Assembly: GCF_003337375.1 (NCBI RefSeq)
Contig: NZ_QPJD01000002.1
Span: 124,001 to 188,000 of the forward strand
Length of the DNA: 64,000 bases
From: Paenibacillus prosopidis
GTDB lineage: Bacteria > Bacillota > Bacilli > Paenibacillales > Paenibacillaceae
Direction of reading: 5' to 3'
The translations under genes and the position numbers were made by a program. The notes beneath the pieces are model-generated. The model had not been told where the DNA came from. It saw nothing but the letters and a program-made list of their open reading frames with translations, and did no database searches. Below, one piece after another: positions 42,466 through 51,369 of this stretch. The first letter of the stretch is position 1; the number at the start of each line of letters is the position of its first letter.

Positions 42466-43137
42466 CTACGGTTCAGAAGAGCGGATTCGTAATGAGAGCA
42501 GCAGCGAGTCGAGCTTCCATTTGGTAAAAGCAAGCACTTCACGCGATTCATTGTAGACCGGATTTAATACCTCTGATTTTGTAGCAGCTACTTCAGTTTG
42601 TGCAAAACCCAAGTGTTTCGCCACTTCCTCAGCTCTCGCCGCATGGTAATCATGTGTAATCACGATCAGCTTGGACAGCTTATTTTGCTCAGCAACCGTC
42701 TTGCTGAACAACATATTTTCATAGGTGCTGGTCGCTTTGTTTTCTAGCAACAGCTTGTCAGCAGAAACGCCTTTGGCAATTAAATAGTCGCGCATGCCTT
42801 CGGCTTCCGTTTTAGTAGATCCGTTGCCGTCCAAGCCTCCGGATAAAATAAGCTTGTCCACGGTACCATTTTCGTATAAGCGGTATGCGAACTCCAGCCG
42901 TTCCTTGAGTGCCGGGCTTGGCACATCGTTCCATAACGCAGCTCCAAGGACAATGCCGGCATCTGCTTTGTCCAAGTGCTTATCGGTGGGATACCCATTA
43001 ATTAACCACAATAAATATCCACACCAAAACACACCTGCACATATGAGCCAAGCGGCAAAACGAAACAGGAGCAGCCACGGACGAGTTTTTTTCGTTCGTT
43101 TACGCAGCCTGCTCCTCCGACCTGTTGCTGGTTTCAT
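42466..43137 (-). CDS. YdcF/SanA-family envelope protein (DUF218)
   Basis: A 223-residue protein with a very basic N-terminus, one transmembrane helix (about 24-46) and an extracytoplasmic DUF218 domain: 'DAGIVLGAALWNDVPSPALKERL', 'LILSGG', 'EAEGMRDYLIAKGV', 'ENKATSTYENMLFSK' and 'VITHDYHAARAEEVAKHLG'. Members are linked to envelope barrier functions; the reaction is not known. Starts within the stop of the DUF402 gene (ATGA, 4 bases). Confidence 0.85.
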   Translation of the reverse strand: MKPATGRRSRLRKRTKKTRPWLLLFRFAAWLICAGVFWCGYLLWLINGYPTDKHLDKADAGIVLGAALWNDVPSPALKERLEFAYRLYENGTVDKLILSGGLDGNGSTKTEAEGMRDYLIAKGVSADKLLLENKATSTYENMLFSKTVAEQNKLSKLIVITHDYHAARAEEVAKHLGFAQTEVAATKSEVLNPVYNESREVLAFTKWKLDSLLLSLRIRSSEP

Positions 43138-43691
43138 GACTCGCTTAACTCCCCGGAACGCTCGAGTAAGCTTTTACGATGCTTCAGACTGAGCGTAAAA
43201 TAACGGAATCTTCCGTTGCGAATGCTCGACAGCAGTCTTCCTGCCGTTTTGCGTGCGAGCGCAACATCCTTGCCGTTCACATCGCCCTGTCTCAGCGCTT
43301 CCTCCAGTTCATCCTCATCCATCAAAAACACTTCTCCGCTTGGCAGCACGACAACGTCCAAGTATAGATCATCGAACCAAGGCACCTGCTGATCGGTCAA
43401 GCCTTGCGTTTTGCAAACATCGATATACCACTGCACGACGCGCCCTTTATCATCGAACATCGTCGTTACGACAAAATGCTCACCTCTTGGAAAGTGCTGC
43501 ATCCATAAGTAACCGCGATCGGCCAAGCAAAGCCGGCGTCCGTTATATTCCTTCCATAACGGCTCACGCAATTCATGAATTCGATAAAACGTAACGAGAC
43601 CTTTGAACTCCTCGCCGTCAAGCGCTAGGCACGAATAGCTTTTGCGCAAAATACGCCGCCAGTTAGCCCGGTCTGAAAATTTTCTCTTCAT
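43134..43691 (-). CDS. DUF402 domain protein (Ntdp-like)
   Basis: About 185 residues. 'LCLADRGYLWMQHFPRGEHFVVTTMFDDKG', 'QWYIDVCK', 'PWFDDLYLDVVVLPSGEVFLMDEDELEEAL' show the DUF402 barrel with its cluster of acidic residues that binds metal. Relatives include nucleoside di/triphosphate phosphatases (Ntdp) in Gram-positive bacteria, so nucleotide hydrolysis is plausible but inferred. The ATG at 43691 follows GGAAAGG; a longer frame to 43766 has no ribosome binding site. Confidence 0.78.
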   Translation of the reverse strand: MKRKFSDRANWRRILRKSYSCLALDGEEFKGLVTFYRIHELREPLWKEYNGRRLCLADRGYLWMQHFPRGEHFVVTTMFDDKGRVVQWYIDVCKTQGLTDQQVPWFDDLYLDVVVLPSGEVFLMDEDELEEALRQGDVNGKDVALARKTAGRLLSSIRNGRFRYFTLSLKHRKSLLERSGELSES

Positions 43692-43881
43692 ACGGAACGT
43701 ACCTTTCCGTTCATTTGGGAAAAGCCCGCAACTACATGCGAATGCTCCTCTTTTGGGGTCAAACAACGTCCAACTCGCGACAACCGACTGTAGAAATCTT
43801 CCTATAAAAAAAGATTACCATATCTTAACGTCCATCTCCAGCCGACGGAGAAAATAAACCAAGCTTCATGCCGTAAAATAA

Positions 43882-43910
43882 AAATCGCCGTCCCTATGGG
43901 ACGGCGATTT
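43882..43910. terminator. Terminator after the peptidyl-prolyl isomerase gene
   Basis: AAATCGCCGTCCC and GGGACGGCGATTT form a 13-bp stem around TAT; the minus strand continues with a U-rich tract (TTTTATTTTA). Confidence 0.88.
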
Positions 43911-43912
43911 CC

Positions 43913-44563
43913 TTATTCTTCAGCAATAACAATCGAATTTATAACGATTTTTTCGGTCGGCACATTATTTTTGATCGGTGTTTTGGAAATAGCCTGTACG
44001 ACATCCATACCACTTTCCACTTTACCAAAAATCGAGTAGTTAGGCTCCCGGTTTAAATTAGCAGCGTCGGGACCGGTGCATATAAAAAACTGACTGCCGC
44101 CTGAATTCGGCTCACTCGCGTTAGCCATCGCCACAATGCCTTCCTCATATTTCAATTCCTTGCTTAGCTCATCAGGTATGGAATAGCCCGGCGTACCCGT
44201 GCCATTCCCTTTCGGATCGCCGGTTTGAATCATAAATGACTCAATTATGCGGTGAAACGACAGCCCTTCATAAAACCCTGCACGCGCTAGAAATACGAAA
44301 TTGTTCACCGTTACCGGCGCCTCATTCGCGAACAGCTTGACTGTAAAGTCGCCTTTAGTCGTTTGAAACTTCGCTATATACGACTTATTGAGATCAATCG
44401 TCATCTCAGGCATTTTATCCCAGCTCATCGTTTTAACAGAAGCCTCTGCGCCATTCCCGGCTGTTAACCGCGCATCTCCCTTTGTACCACAGCCTGCCGT
44501 CAGCATAACTACAGCAATAAGAGCGACAAAAAAATGGAATCGCGCTTTCTTTCTATTCGCCAT
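43913..44563 (-). CDS. Cyclophilin-type peptidyl-prolyl isomerase lipoprotein
   Basis: A 216-residue secreted lipoprotein. Signal peptide with lipobox Cys at about residue 25 ('LTAGC'), then a cyclophilin domain: 'GDFTVKLFANEAPVTVNNFV', 'YEGLSFHRIIESFMIQTGDP', 'GSQFFICTG', 'FGKVESGMDVVQAI'. The catalytic Arg is in 'FHRII'. Helps fold exported proteins outside the membrane. Its start is four bases after the penicillin-binding protein gene, which suggests that the two are made together. Confidence 0.92.
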   Translation of the reverse strand: MANRKKARFHFFVALIAVVMLTAGCGTKGDARLTAGNGAEASVKTMSWDKMPEMTIDLNKSYIAKFQTTKGDFTVKLFANEAPVTVNNFVFLARAGFYEGLSFHRIIESFMIQTGDPKGNGTGTPGYSIPDELSKELKYEEGIVAMANASEPNSGGSQFFICTGPDAANLNREPNYSIFGKVESGMDVVQAISKTPIKNNVPTEKIVINSIVIAEE

Positions 44564-44566
44564 TAA

Positions 44567-47056
44567 TTAACCACCCGTTCCTTGCGTATTGCCGTCGGTC
44601 CCAGAGCCGTCAAACAACCCGTCCAGGATGTCGTTTCCGGCTCCGTCACCCGTGTCCGGCGTTTCGCCCGGTTCGCCGGTTCCATTACCGGCATCCGGTC
44701 CGCCAGTATCATCGGGAAGGTCTGTACCATCTCCCGGTTCCGGAGTTCCTTCGCCGCCATCTTCATCAATTGGAGGCGTAATTTCGCCGCCATCAGGATC
44801 GATAGGGTCCGGCTCCATTGGAACGTCCGGAATAATTTCCGTCTCCGGAATCACTACCTTGATCGTTTGGGAAGGCGGACTTTCCAAGTTATTTTTTGCA
44901 TCATAAGCGACCACGTAATACTCATAGGTCATCCCCGGGAATGCACTCATATCATCAACTTCGGTCGATGTCAACGAGTCAACAAACTCGATGAACTCAC
45001 TTTCCGACGCTTCCTTACGGAACACTTTATACGTCACTTGACCATCTTGAATCGGATCCCAAGACAATTGGACCTTCATCTCTTCCGGAATAAATATCGC
45101 GTTAAAATTCGTTATTGCTGCCGGCGGATTGTTCTCTTTGACGCCTTGCGGTTTTTTAAAGCTTGATTCCTGCACACCCTTCATTGCCGGACGCATTACC
45201 TTTGCAAAAAACGCGGCAGACTGGGAACTTCCTTTTTTTAGAATGTGATCCTTGCCCGTCTTATCGTATCCCATCCATACTGCCGCTGTCCACTCCGGCG
45301 TATAGCCGACGAACCATGCGTCGCGAATACCGTCACCACTATATCCAGGTATACCGTGTTGAGTGGTTCCCGTCTTACCGGCGAGCTGCCGGCCGATAGC
45401 TGCTCTTGCGCCCGAACCGCCCTTCTCAACGACCGTCTGCATCATTTCGGTCAAATACCAGGCCGTTTCGGCCGACATCAATTGCTTCGATGCGGGAGCT
45501 TTGTACGTATAGGAATAATTGTTTTGCCCTTCGATCTTCAAAATCGTATGCGGATCAACCGACTTCCCGCCGTTTGCAAACACGCTGAAGGCTGTAGCCA
45601 TTTGCATAGGAGTAGCGCCTTTAGACAAACCGCCGAGCGCGGCCGTCAAATTCCGGTCCTCCTGCTCTAGATCAAAGCCAAGCTTTTTCGCGAATTCAAA
45701 GCTGCGCTTCAAACCAATCTCGTTCAGCATCCATACGGCTGCCAAGTTGCGTGAATCCTTAATCGCCTGCGTCATGGACACCGGTGTTGGCCCCCATCTA
45801 TCCGTTGGACAATAGTTGTTGTAGCATTTTTTATCGTTTTTGAGTATCGTCCACGGATAGTAATCGCCCGTTTCAAGCGCAGGTCCATACGAGATAACCG
45901 GCTTGATCGCCGATCCCGGCTGACGCGGCAGCTCAACCCGGTTAAGCCCCTTCTTCACATAATCACGTCCGCCGGACAACGCTTTGATTGTACCGTCGCG
46001 GTGATCTATGATGATCATTGCGCCTTGTACCTGTTGTTCATCCTTGCTCTTCTCAAAGTTATCGTCATCGTTGAACTCCGTATCCATCGCTTGCTGAGCT
46101 TGCTGATTCAGCGAGGTGTAAATATGGTATCCGCCGATCCGCAGCTCTTCCTCGGACAGCTTCGTCACCTCTATCGCCTCTTCAATGACGTAATCGATGA
46201 ATGCCGGATACGATTCCGGTCGATTTTCCTCGTAATTGGCAGGACGCTCGTACACAACCGCTTTCGCTTTCTCCATATCCGCTTCTTCGATATATTTCTG
46301 ATCGAACATGAGCTGCAGAACGACTGCCCGCCGATTCAGTGAATCTTCCGGATGGTTTATTGGATTATAGCGGTTAGGCGCCTTTGGCATTCCGGCTAAT
46401 ATAGCGACCTGCCAAAGCTCCAGTTTTTCAAGCTCTGTGTCAAAATAATATTTGGCTGCCGCTTTCACGCCATATACGCCATTCCCAAAGTAAATCCGGT
46501 TTAAATACATCGTCAAAATTTGTTGCTTTGACATTTGGTGCTCCAGCGCAACAGCGATTGATGCCTCCGTTGCTTTACGGAAAAACGTTTTGTCCGCTGT
46601 CAGAAACACGTTTTTGGCAAGCTGCTGCGTTATGGTGCTGCCGCCCTCCACTGCGCTGCGTGCAATAACGTCCTTCACGACTGCACGGCCGATTGCGAAG
46701 AAATCGATACCGGAATGCTCATAGAAGCGCTGATCCTCCGTTGCGACAATCGCGTTAAGCAATTGTTCGGGAAGTTCTGAATATTCCGCAACCTCACGAT
46801 TGTCAAGAACAGCAGACAATCTGGCAATTTCTTTTTTATCCGCATCGTAAATGATCGACGCTTCCCCTAAGTTCAGCTTGCTGCCGTTTTCGGCTAAAAT
46901 CCGTTCGCCGTTTAATATGATAAGCAAGTATCCGATGATGCCGCAAACGATAGCGATCGCCGCCGTAAAAAACAAGCCATAAAACCACTTTCGTCCTGAT
47001 ATTTTCTTTTTCTTCTTTTGTTTCTGTGCAGTTTTGCTGCGCGGTCGTTCAGCCAT
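44567..47056 (-). CDS. Class A penicillin-binding protein (PBP1A type) with FN3 domain and acidic tail
   Basis: An 829-residue bifunctional peptidoglycan synthase. Short cytoplasmic basic stretch, one membrane helix (about 25-50), glycosyltransferase domain (about 75-250; 'VATEDQRFYEHSGIDF', 'GGSTITQQLAKNVF'), transpeptidase (about 340-620; 'QPGSAIKPVISYGP' with the Ser, 'KDSRNLAAVW', 'LAGKTGTTQHG'), then a fibronectin III-like domain (about 650-745) and a low-complexity Gly/Asp/Pro/Glu/Thr tail of about 85 residues. ATG with AGGAGG upstream. The tail is long and strongly acidic, and probably extends into the wall. Confidence 0.94.
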   Translation of the reverse strand: MAERPRSKTAQKQKKKKKISGRKWFYGLFFTAAIAIVCGIIGYLLIILNGERILAENGSKLNLGEASIIYDADKKEIARLSAVLDNREVAEYSELPEQLLNAIVATEDQRFYEHSGIDFFAIGRAVVKDVIARSAVEGGSTITQQLAKNVFLTADKTFFRKATEASIAVALEHQMSKQQILTMYLNRIYFGNGVYGVKAAAKYYFDTELEKLELWQVAILAGMPKAPNRYNPINHPEDSLNRRAVVLQLMFDQKYIEEADMEKAKAVVYERPANYEENRPESYPAFIDYVIEEAIEVTKLSEEELRIGGYHIYTSLNQQAQQAMDTEFNDDDNFEKSKDEQQVQGAMIIIDHRDGTIKALSGGRDYVKKGLNRVELPRQPGSAIKPVISYGPALETGDYYPWTILKNDKKCYNNYCPTDRWGPTPVSMTQAIKDSRNLAAVWMLNEIGLKRSFEFAKKLGFDLEQEDRNLTAALGGLSKGATPMQMATAFSVFANGGKSVDPHTILKIEGQNNYSYTYKAPASKQLMSAETAWYLTEMMQTVVEKGGSGARAAIGRQLAGKTGTTQHGIPGYSGDGIRDAWFVGYTPEWTAAVWMGYDKTGKDHILKKGSSQSAAFFAKVMRPAMKGVQESSFKKPQGVKENNPPAAITNFNAIFIPEEMKVQLSWDPIQDGQVTYKVFRKEASESEFIEFVDSLTSTEVDDMSAFPGMTYEYYVVAYDAKNNLESPPSQTIKVVIPETEIIPDVPMEPDPIDPDGGEITPPIDEDGGEGTPEPGDGTDLPDDTGGPDAGNGTGEPGETPDTGDGAGNDILDGLFDGSGTDGNTQGTGG

Positions 47057-47118
47057 AGCCGACTTCCCTCCTGTTGATCCGTAGTCCGTCTACTCTATTT
47101 TTGCCACGAAATGAAAAG

Positions 47119-47149
47119 AACAACCCAGCTTTGAGCGGGTTGCTCTTGC
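47119..47149 (-). terminator. Terminator after hfq
   Basis: GAGCAACCCGC pairs imperfectly with GCTGGGTTGTTC; followed on the minus strand by TTTTC. It closes the mutS-to-hfq unit. Confidence 0.75.
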
Positions 47150-47207
47150 ATGCCGCTATCTAGTTAAACGAAGCACGTTATTAGAAAGTTTCACTTAATG
47201 CCTTCAC

Positions 47208-47453
47208 TTACGATTCAGAACCGCCTTGATCCTGCTGCATAAGCGATACATTTCGCTGTGGGGTGAACGTGGAAATCGCGTGTTTATAAACCATTTGTTG
47301 ACGGCCTTCGCTGTCTATTATGATCGTGAAATTGTCAAACGCTTTAATAACGCCCCGTATTTGGAATCCGTTCATCAAAAACACTGTAACCGGTATGTTG
47401 TCCTTGCGCAGCTGATTCAGGAACGTATCTTGAATGTTGATTGATTTGTTCAT
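47208..47453 (-). CDS. hfq: RNA chaperone Hfq
   Basis: An 81-residue Sm-fold protein. Sm1 '[21 protein letters not shown]' read in parts with Gln near residue 9 and Sm2 'YKHAISTF' identify Hfq; the C-terminal tail is short as in Gram-positive forms. Binds sRNA and A-rich RNA as a hexamer. The gene begins inside the end of miaA (4-base overlap), the classical miaA-hfq pairing. Confidence 0.97.
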   Translation of the reverse strand: MNKSINIQDTFLNQLRKDNIPVTVFLMNGFQIRGVIKAFDNFTIIIDSEGRQQMVYKHAISTFTPQRNVSLMQQDQGGSES

Positions 47454-48484
47454 TGGACGTTACCCCCGTCTTCAAAAGGTTGATTAGAAGTATATTCAAT
47501 ATGAAGTTGAAACTTTCCTGCTATTATAGCATGAATTGATAGCAAATTGTTGTGAAAATTTTCCCCCATGTCGATCCAATGAATATCGTTCATATGGCGA
47601 AACCAAGACAGCTGCCGCTTGGCGAACCTGCGCGTATCTCTTTTGAGCCTCTCTACAGCTGCATCCAACGAACAATTTCCGCGCAAATAATCTGCTATTT
47701 CTTTGTACCCAAGTCCCTGCATCGCTACGGCCTGAGGAGGCAAATCACGCTCCAGCAGCTGCTTCACCTCATCCACAAGGCCCTGCTCGATCATTAAATC
47801 TACCCGCTGCTCTATTCTACGATACAACTCCGAACGTTCCATAGTCAAACCGATGATACAGAGTTCGTACGGCGAGCCTTTTTTCTGACCCGCTTGCTGC
47901 TCCGAAAATGTCTGACCTGTTAAATGATATACTTCAAGCGCCCGTATAACGCGGCGCATATCGTTTGGATGAAGCCGCTCCGCCGCCGGCGGATCTATCT
48001 CGGCTAACCTGCGGTGAAGCGCTTCTGCACCGTTAACGGCTGCGAACTGTTCCTGTTCCTGACGGAAGGCTTCATCGGAGCCGATTTCCGCAAACTGATA
48101 CTGATAGCACACGGACTCTACGTACAGTCCTGTTCCCCCTACGATGAAGGGCAGCTTGCCCCGTTCAGCAATTTGCCCGATCGCGTTAATTGCACCTGCT
48201 TGAAAATCTGCAGCAGAGTACGGTTCCTCAGGCTCGCATATATCGATAAGATGATGCGGAATACCTTCACGCTCTTCGAACGGTATTTTGGCCGTTCCTA
48301 TATCCATGCCGCGGTAGACTTGCATCGAATCGCCCGAAATGATTTCTGCATTCCAGGCTTTTGCAATATCCAGACTCATTCTCGTCTTGCCTACCGCTGT
48401 AGGACCAATCAGTACGAGCAGCGGCTGCTTGCGGGCAGCGGCGCCTGGTGCCTCTGACTGTCCGTTGCTAGTTAGTTCACTCAA
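47450..48484 (-). CDS. miaA: tRNA dimethylallyltransferase
   Basis: A 344-residue enzyme that prenylates A37 of tRNAs reading UNN codons. P-loop '[18 protein letters not shown]', '[20 protein letters not shown]', '[12 protein letters not shown]', '[12 protein letters not shown]' and '[17 protein letters not shown]'. The C-terminal end is about 30 residues longer than most. Start is a TTG overlapping the preceding stop (TTGA) with GGAG at 10 bases. Coupled between the methyltransferase and hfq genes. Confidence 0.96.
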   Translation of the reverse strand: MSELTSNGQSEAPGAAARKQPLLVLIGPTAVGKTRMSLDIAKAWNAEIISGDSMQVYRGMDIGTAKIPFEEREGIPHHLIDICEPEEPYSAADFQAGAINAIGQIAERGKLPFIVGGTGLYVESVCYQYQFAEIGSDEAFRQEQEQFAAVNGAEALHRRLAEIDPPAAERLHPNDMRRVIRALEVYHLTGQTFSEQQAGQKKGSPYELCIIGLTMERSELYRRIEQRVDLMIEQGLVDEVKQLLERDLPPQAVAMQGLGYKEIADYLRGNCSLDAAVERLKRDTRRFAKRQLSWFRHMNDIHWIDMGENFHNNLLSIHAIIAGKFQLHIEYTSNQPFEDGGNVQ

Positions 48485-49257
48485 AGCTGTATCACTCCAT
48501 ATGCTATTTTCGACGTATTCACATGCTTCCGCTCGAATCCGAGCCGGGCAAATTCTCCGCTTGATTGATGCTCCTTAAGAATGACGCTTTTGCGGGCAAC
48601 CCGTACCGCCTGCCCAACAACCTCGGACGAGAGCGCATCCATGTTAGCGATTGACCGAAGCGGCTCCATGGAGCTCGATTCTTTAATCGGCTGCCTGAAC
48701 ATCGGATCAAAATAAACGATATCGGCGCTTTTATCCGGCAATGCCTTTAAATAATCGAGATGATTGACACAGCGCATAACGATCCGTCTCATTGCGGCAT
48801 CTACATCATCGAGGCCCGTCTCATATCCCGCCAGCCCTTCGCGAACGAGCGCGCACAGCACCGGCTCGCTTTCAATCGCAATAACGCTTCCGCTTGCGCC
48901 AGCCGCATAGGAAAAAACGAGTGAATCAGAGGCTAAACCGGCTGTACAGTCTATAATGCTGTCGCCCTCGCGGCAGCCGGAAAGCTGGATAAGCGGATCC
49001 GTTTCTCCCCGCCGCAAACGCTTCACCCGTACAAAGGCCATACTTGGATGAAAATAAAGCGGCGCTTCCGATTGTCCATCATAATAGCGCACCTCTTGCT
49101 CAGTCACCACAAGCAGCCGTTCATCGCTGCTCATCGCGATTAGCTTGCGGACGGTCAAATTACCTCGTGCCTTAAGCAGTGCGGAAAGCTCAAGCGCCAG
49201 CCGGGACGCTTGCTCAAGCGCCCTAGCGGAAGGGTTCGCTGAAGTTGTGACGATCAC
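48481..49257 (-). CDS. RsmJ-like SAM-dependent methyltransferase
   Basis: About 258 residues. Rossmann methyltransferase motifs: 'DSIIDCTAGLASDSLVFSYAAG' (motif I, degenerate), 'GSVIAIESEPVLCALVREGL' and 'ADIVYFDPMFRQP' (catalytic D-P-M-F). The DPMF motif and C-terminal 'KRK'-like end suggest RsmJ, the 16S rRNA m2G1516 methyltransferase; this assignment is by motif only. The GTG at 49257 overlaps the mutL stop (GTGA) and is preferred to an ATG 25 codons earlier that would overlap mutL by 79 bases. Confidence 0.8.
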   Translation of the reverse strand: MIVTTSANPSARALEQASRLALELSALLKARGNLTVRKLIAMSSDERLLVVTEQEVRYYDGQSEAPLYFHPSMAFVRVKRLRRGETDPLIQLSGCREGDSIIDCTAGLASDSLVFSYAAGASGSVIAIESEPVLCALVREGLAGYETGLDDVDAAMRRIVMRCVNHLDYLKALPDKSADIVYFDPMFRQPIKESSSMEPLRSIANMDALSSEVVGQAVRVARKSVILKEHQSSGEFARLGFERKHVNTSKIAYGVIQL

Positions 49258-51341
49258 GACATCACCCGCTTGAACATTTTTTCCAGCTGGTAGGTTGAAA
49301 GATGTACGATAATCGGACGGCCATGCGGACACGTATATGGCTGCTTACAATTTGACAGTCTGGCGAGAAGCGTCTCGCCTTCCTCACGGTTCATCCGGTC
49401 ATTCGCTTTGATAGACGCTTTGCAGGCGCACATAATTGCCGCTTTCTCACGCAGCTTGGCGATGTTAATGGATTTGCGCTCTGTAATGAGCAATTCTGCC
49501 ATCTCTTCAAGCAGCGACTGCTCCTCCCCTTGCGGCATCCATTCCGGATAGGCACGGACAAGAAACGTTTGCGCGCCGAACGGCTCCAGCTCTACTCCAG
49601 CCTGTGCGAAAAGCGATATGAGCTCGCGAAGCTGGGCAGCTTCGCCTGGCGTAAATTCAAGCGTTAACGGAACAAGAAGCTGTTGACTCGCAGCTTCAGG
49701 ATTCCCAAATTTATGAAAGAAATATTCGTAGTTAATACGTTCATGAGCCGCATGCTGGTCGATTAAATAGAGCCCGTCCTCCGCTTGCGCCACAATATAT
49801 GTACCGTGATGCTGTCCGATCCAGTGCAGCTCCGGGAATGCCGGCTGTCCATCTGCGGGTTGATCAGTATCAGCAGGGGATAGCTGAGCCGTTGCTTGTT
49901 CCCCTGAATCGGGGGTTAGGTGCTCTATTAATACAGGCTCAATGGTTTGTGCAGAAAAATTATTGTCCTTCCGAATATCTGCATCCAGCACAGTTGAAGC
50001 TGTTTGCTCCCAAGGAGCCGACACTTCCCGGACTGCATGCTCGTCCTGCTTCGTCGTGGAAGGCGGTGCATAAAGCTTCTCAGCAGCGTCGCGAGGAACA
50101 TATTCGCGCTCTAAGGCTGGCGGCTTGTAGGTGGAGGAAGATGAAGTCCGCGTAGCGCCGGAACCTGCTCCGTAAGATCCAGAGACATAAGATGAAGAAC
50201 CATCGCCCAATGATGATTTACCCGTCGATTGAGCTGGCTGGAACGGCTTAAAAAGCTCCTGCGGCTCTGGCCGGTGGAACGATATGGCATCCTGCACGAA
50301 CAGCGGCTTGGAACGTTCCTGCTTAGTGCCCGATTCCGGTCCAGGAATGTGACGCTGGCGGCCCAGCACACGCTTCACAGCATCCTCGATCAATGAGCGC
50401 AGCTCGGGTTCCATACTAAACCGCACTTCCATTTTGGACGGGTGGACGTTTACGTCGAGCAGGCTCGGATGCATCCCGAGCTCCAGCACTGCAAGCGGAA
50501 AACGATTAATCGGAAGAAGCGTATGGAACGCTTGCAGCAAAGCTTGATTTACCGCATGACTGCGAATGTAGCGTCCGTTTACGATTACCGTAATACCGCC
50601 CCGGTTCGCGCGCGTAAGCTCCGGCTTCGATATGAAGCCGCGCAGCTCATAGTCCGCATTTTCCGCTTCAACCGGCAGCATTACTTTTGCCGTATTTGAA
50701 CCATAAACCGCTGCTATGACTTGCAGTCTGTCACCTGTGCCAAGCGTCCGAAGCAGTACATTTCCATTATGCTTAAAGGTAAAAGCGATGCCGGGATGGG
50801 CAAGCGCAATCCGGTTAATATAGTCCGATATATGTCCCAGCTCGGTTTGGATGGCTTTCATATATTTGAGACGTGCAGGCGTGTTGTAAAATAAATCCCG
50901 CACGGTCATGTCCGTTCCTTGCGGCGCATTCGCCGGCTCGTCAGCAGTAACATTTCCGCCCTCAATGACTATTCGGCGGGCCAGTCCAGTCGTTGTTTCC
51001 GATGATATGCATTGCAGACGGGAAACGGCGGCTATACTTGGGAGCGCTTCGCCGCGAAAGCCCAAGCTGGCAATCCGGAACAAATCGCTGCTCGTCGAAA
51101 TTTTGCTCGTCGCATGACGTTGAAACGCCGTCACGATATCGGATGCTTCAATACCGAAACCATTGTCAATTACGCGTATTAAAGACAATCCGCCTTCTTC
51201 AATCGAAATATCAACGGTTGTGCTGCCGGCATCGACCGCATTCTCAACGAGCTCCTTCACGACCGACGCGGGCCTTTCCACAACTTCGCCGGCCGCTATT
51301 TGGTTGGCTAACTGCTCATCTAGCACTTTGATTTTTCCCAT
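49254..51341 (-). CDS. mutL: DNA mismatch repair protein MutL
   Basis: A 695-residue GHKL ATPase and nicking endonuclease. N-terminal: 'AGEVVERPASVVKELVENAVDAG', 'DNGFGIEASDI', 'SLGFRGEALPSIAAVS'. A variable Ser/Gln/Pro-rich linker (about 330-500). C-terminal endonuclease motifs: 'DQHAAHERINYE', 'ACKASIKAND' and 'CPHGRP'. It therefore belongs to the endonuclease-active MutL type expected without MutH. It lies 28 bases after mutS and is coupled to the rsmJ-like gene. Confidence 0.97.
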   Translation of the reverse strand: MGKIKVLDEQLANQIAAGEVVERPASVVKELVENAVDAGSTTVDISIEEGGLSLIRVIDNGFGIEASDIVTAFQRHATSKISTSSDLFRIASLGFRGEALPSIAAVSRLQCISSETTTGLARRIVIEGGNVTADEPANAPQGTDMTVRDLFYNTPARLKYMKAIQTELGHISDYINRIALAHPGIAFTFKHNGNVLLRTLGTGDRLQVIAAVYGSNTAKVMLPVEAENADYELRGFISKPELTRANRGGITVIVNGRYIRSHAVNQALLQAFHTLLPINRFPLAVLELGMHPSLLDVNVHPSKMEVRFSMEPELRSLIEDAVKRVLGRQRHIPGPESGTKQERSKPLFVQDAISFHRPEPQELFKPFQPAQSTGKSSLGDGSSSYVSGSYGAGSGATRTSSSSTYKPPALEREYVPRDAAEKLYAPPSTTKQDEHAVREVSAPWEQTASTVLDADIRKDNNFSAQTIEPVLIEHLTPDSGEQATAQLSPADTDQPADGQPAFPELHWIGQHHGTYIVAQAEDGLYLIDQHAAHERINYEYFFHKFGNPEAASQQLLVPLTLEFTPGEAAQLRELISLFAQAGVELEPFGAQTFLVRAYPEWMPQGEEQSLLEEMAELLITERKSINIAKLREKAAIMCACKASIKANDRMNREEGETLLARLSNCKQPYTCPHGRPIIVHLSTYQLEKMFKRVMS

Positions 51342-51369
51342 GGCGTGACCGCTCCCCCTCTCAGCTATT

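Noticed and set aside
44582..45166. Plus-strand frames opposite the end of the PBP gene
   Set aside because: By-product of the low-complexity Gly/Pro/Asp tail on the minus strand; the minus frame is certain.
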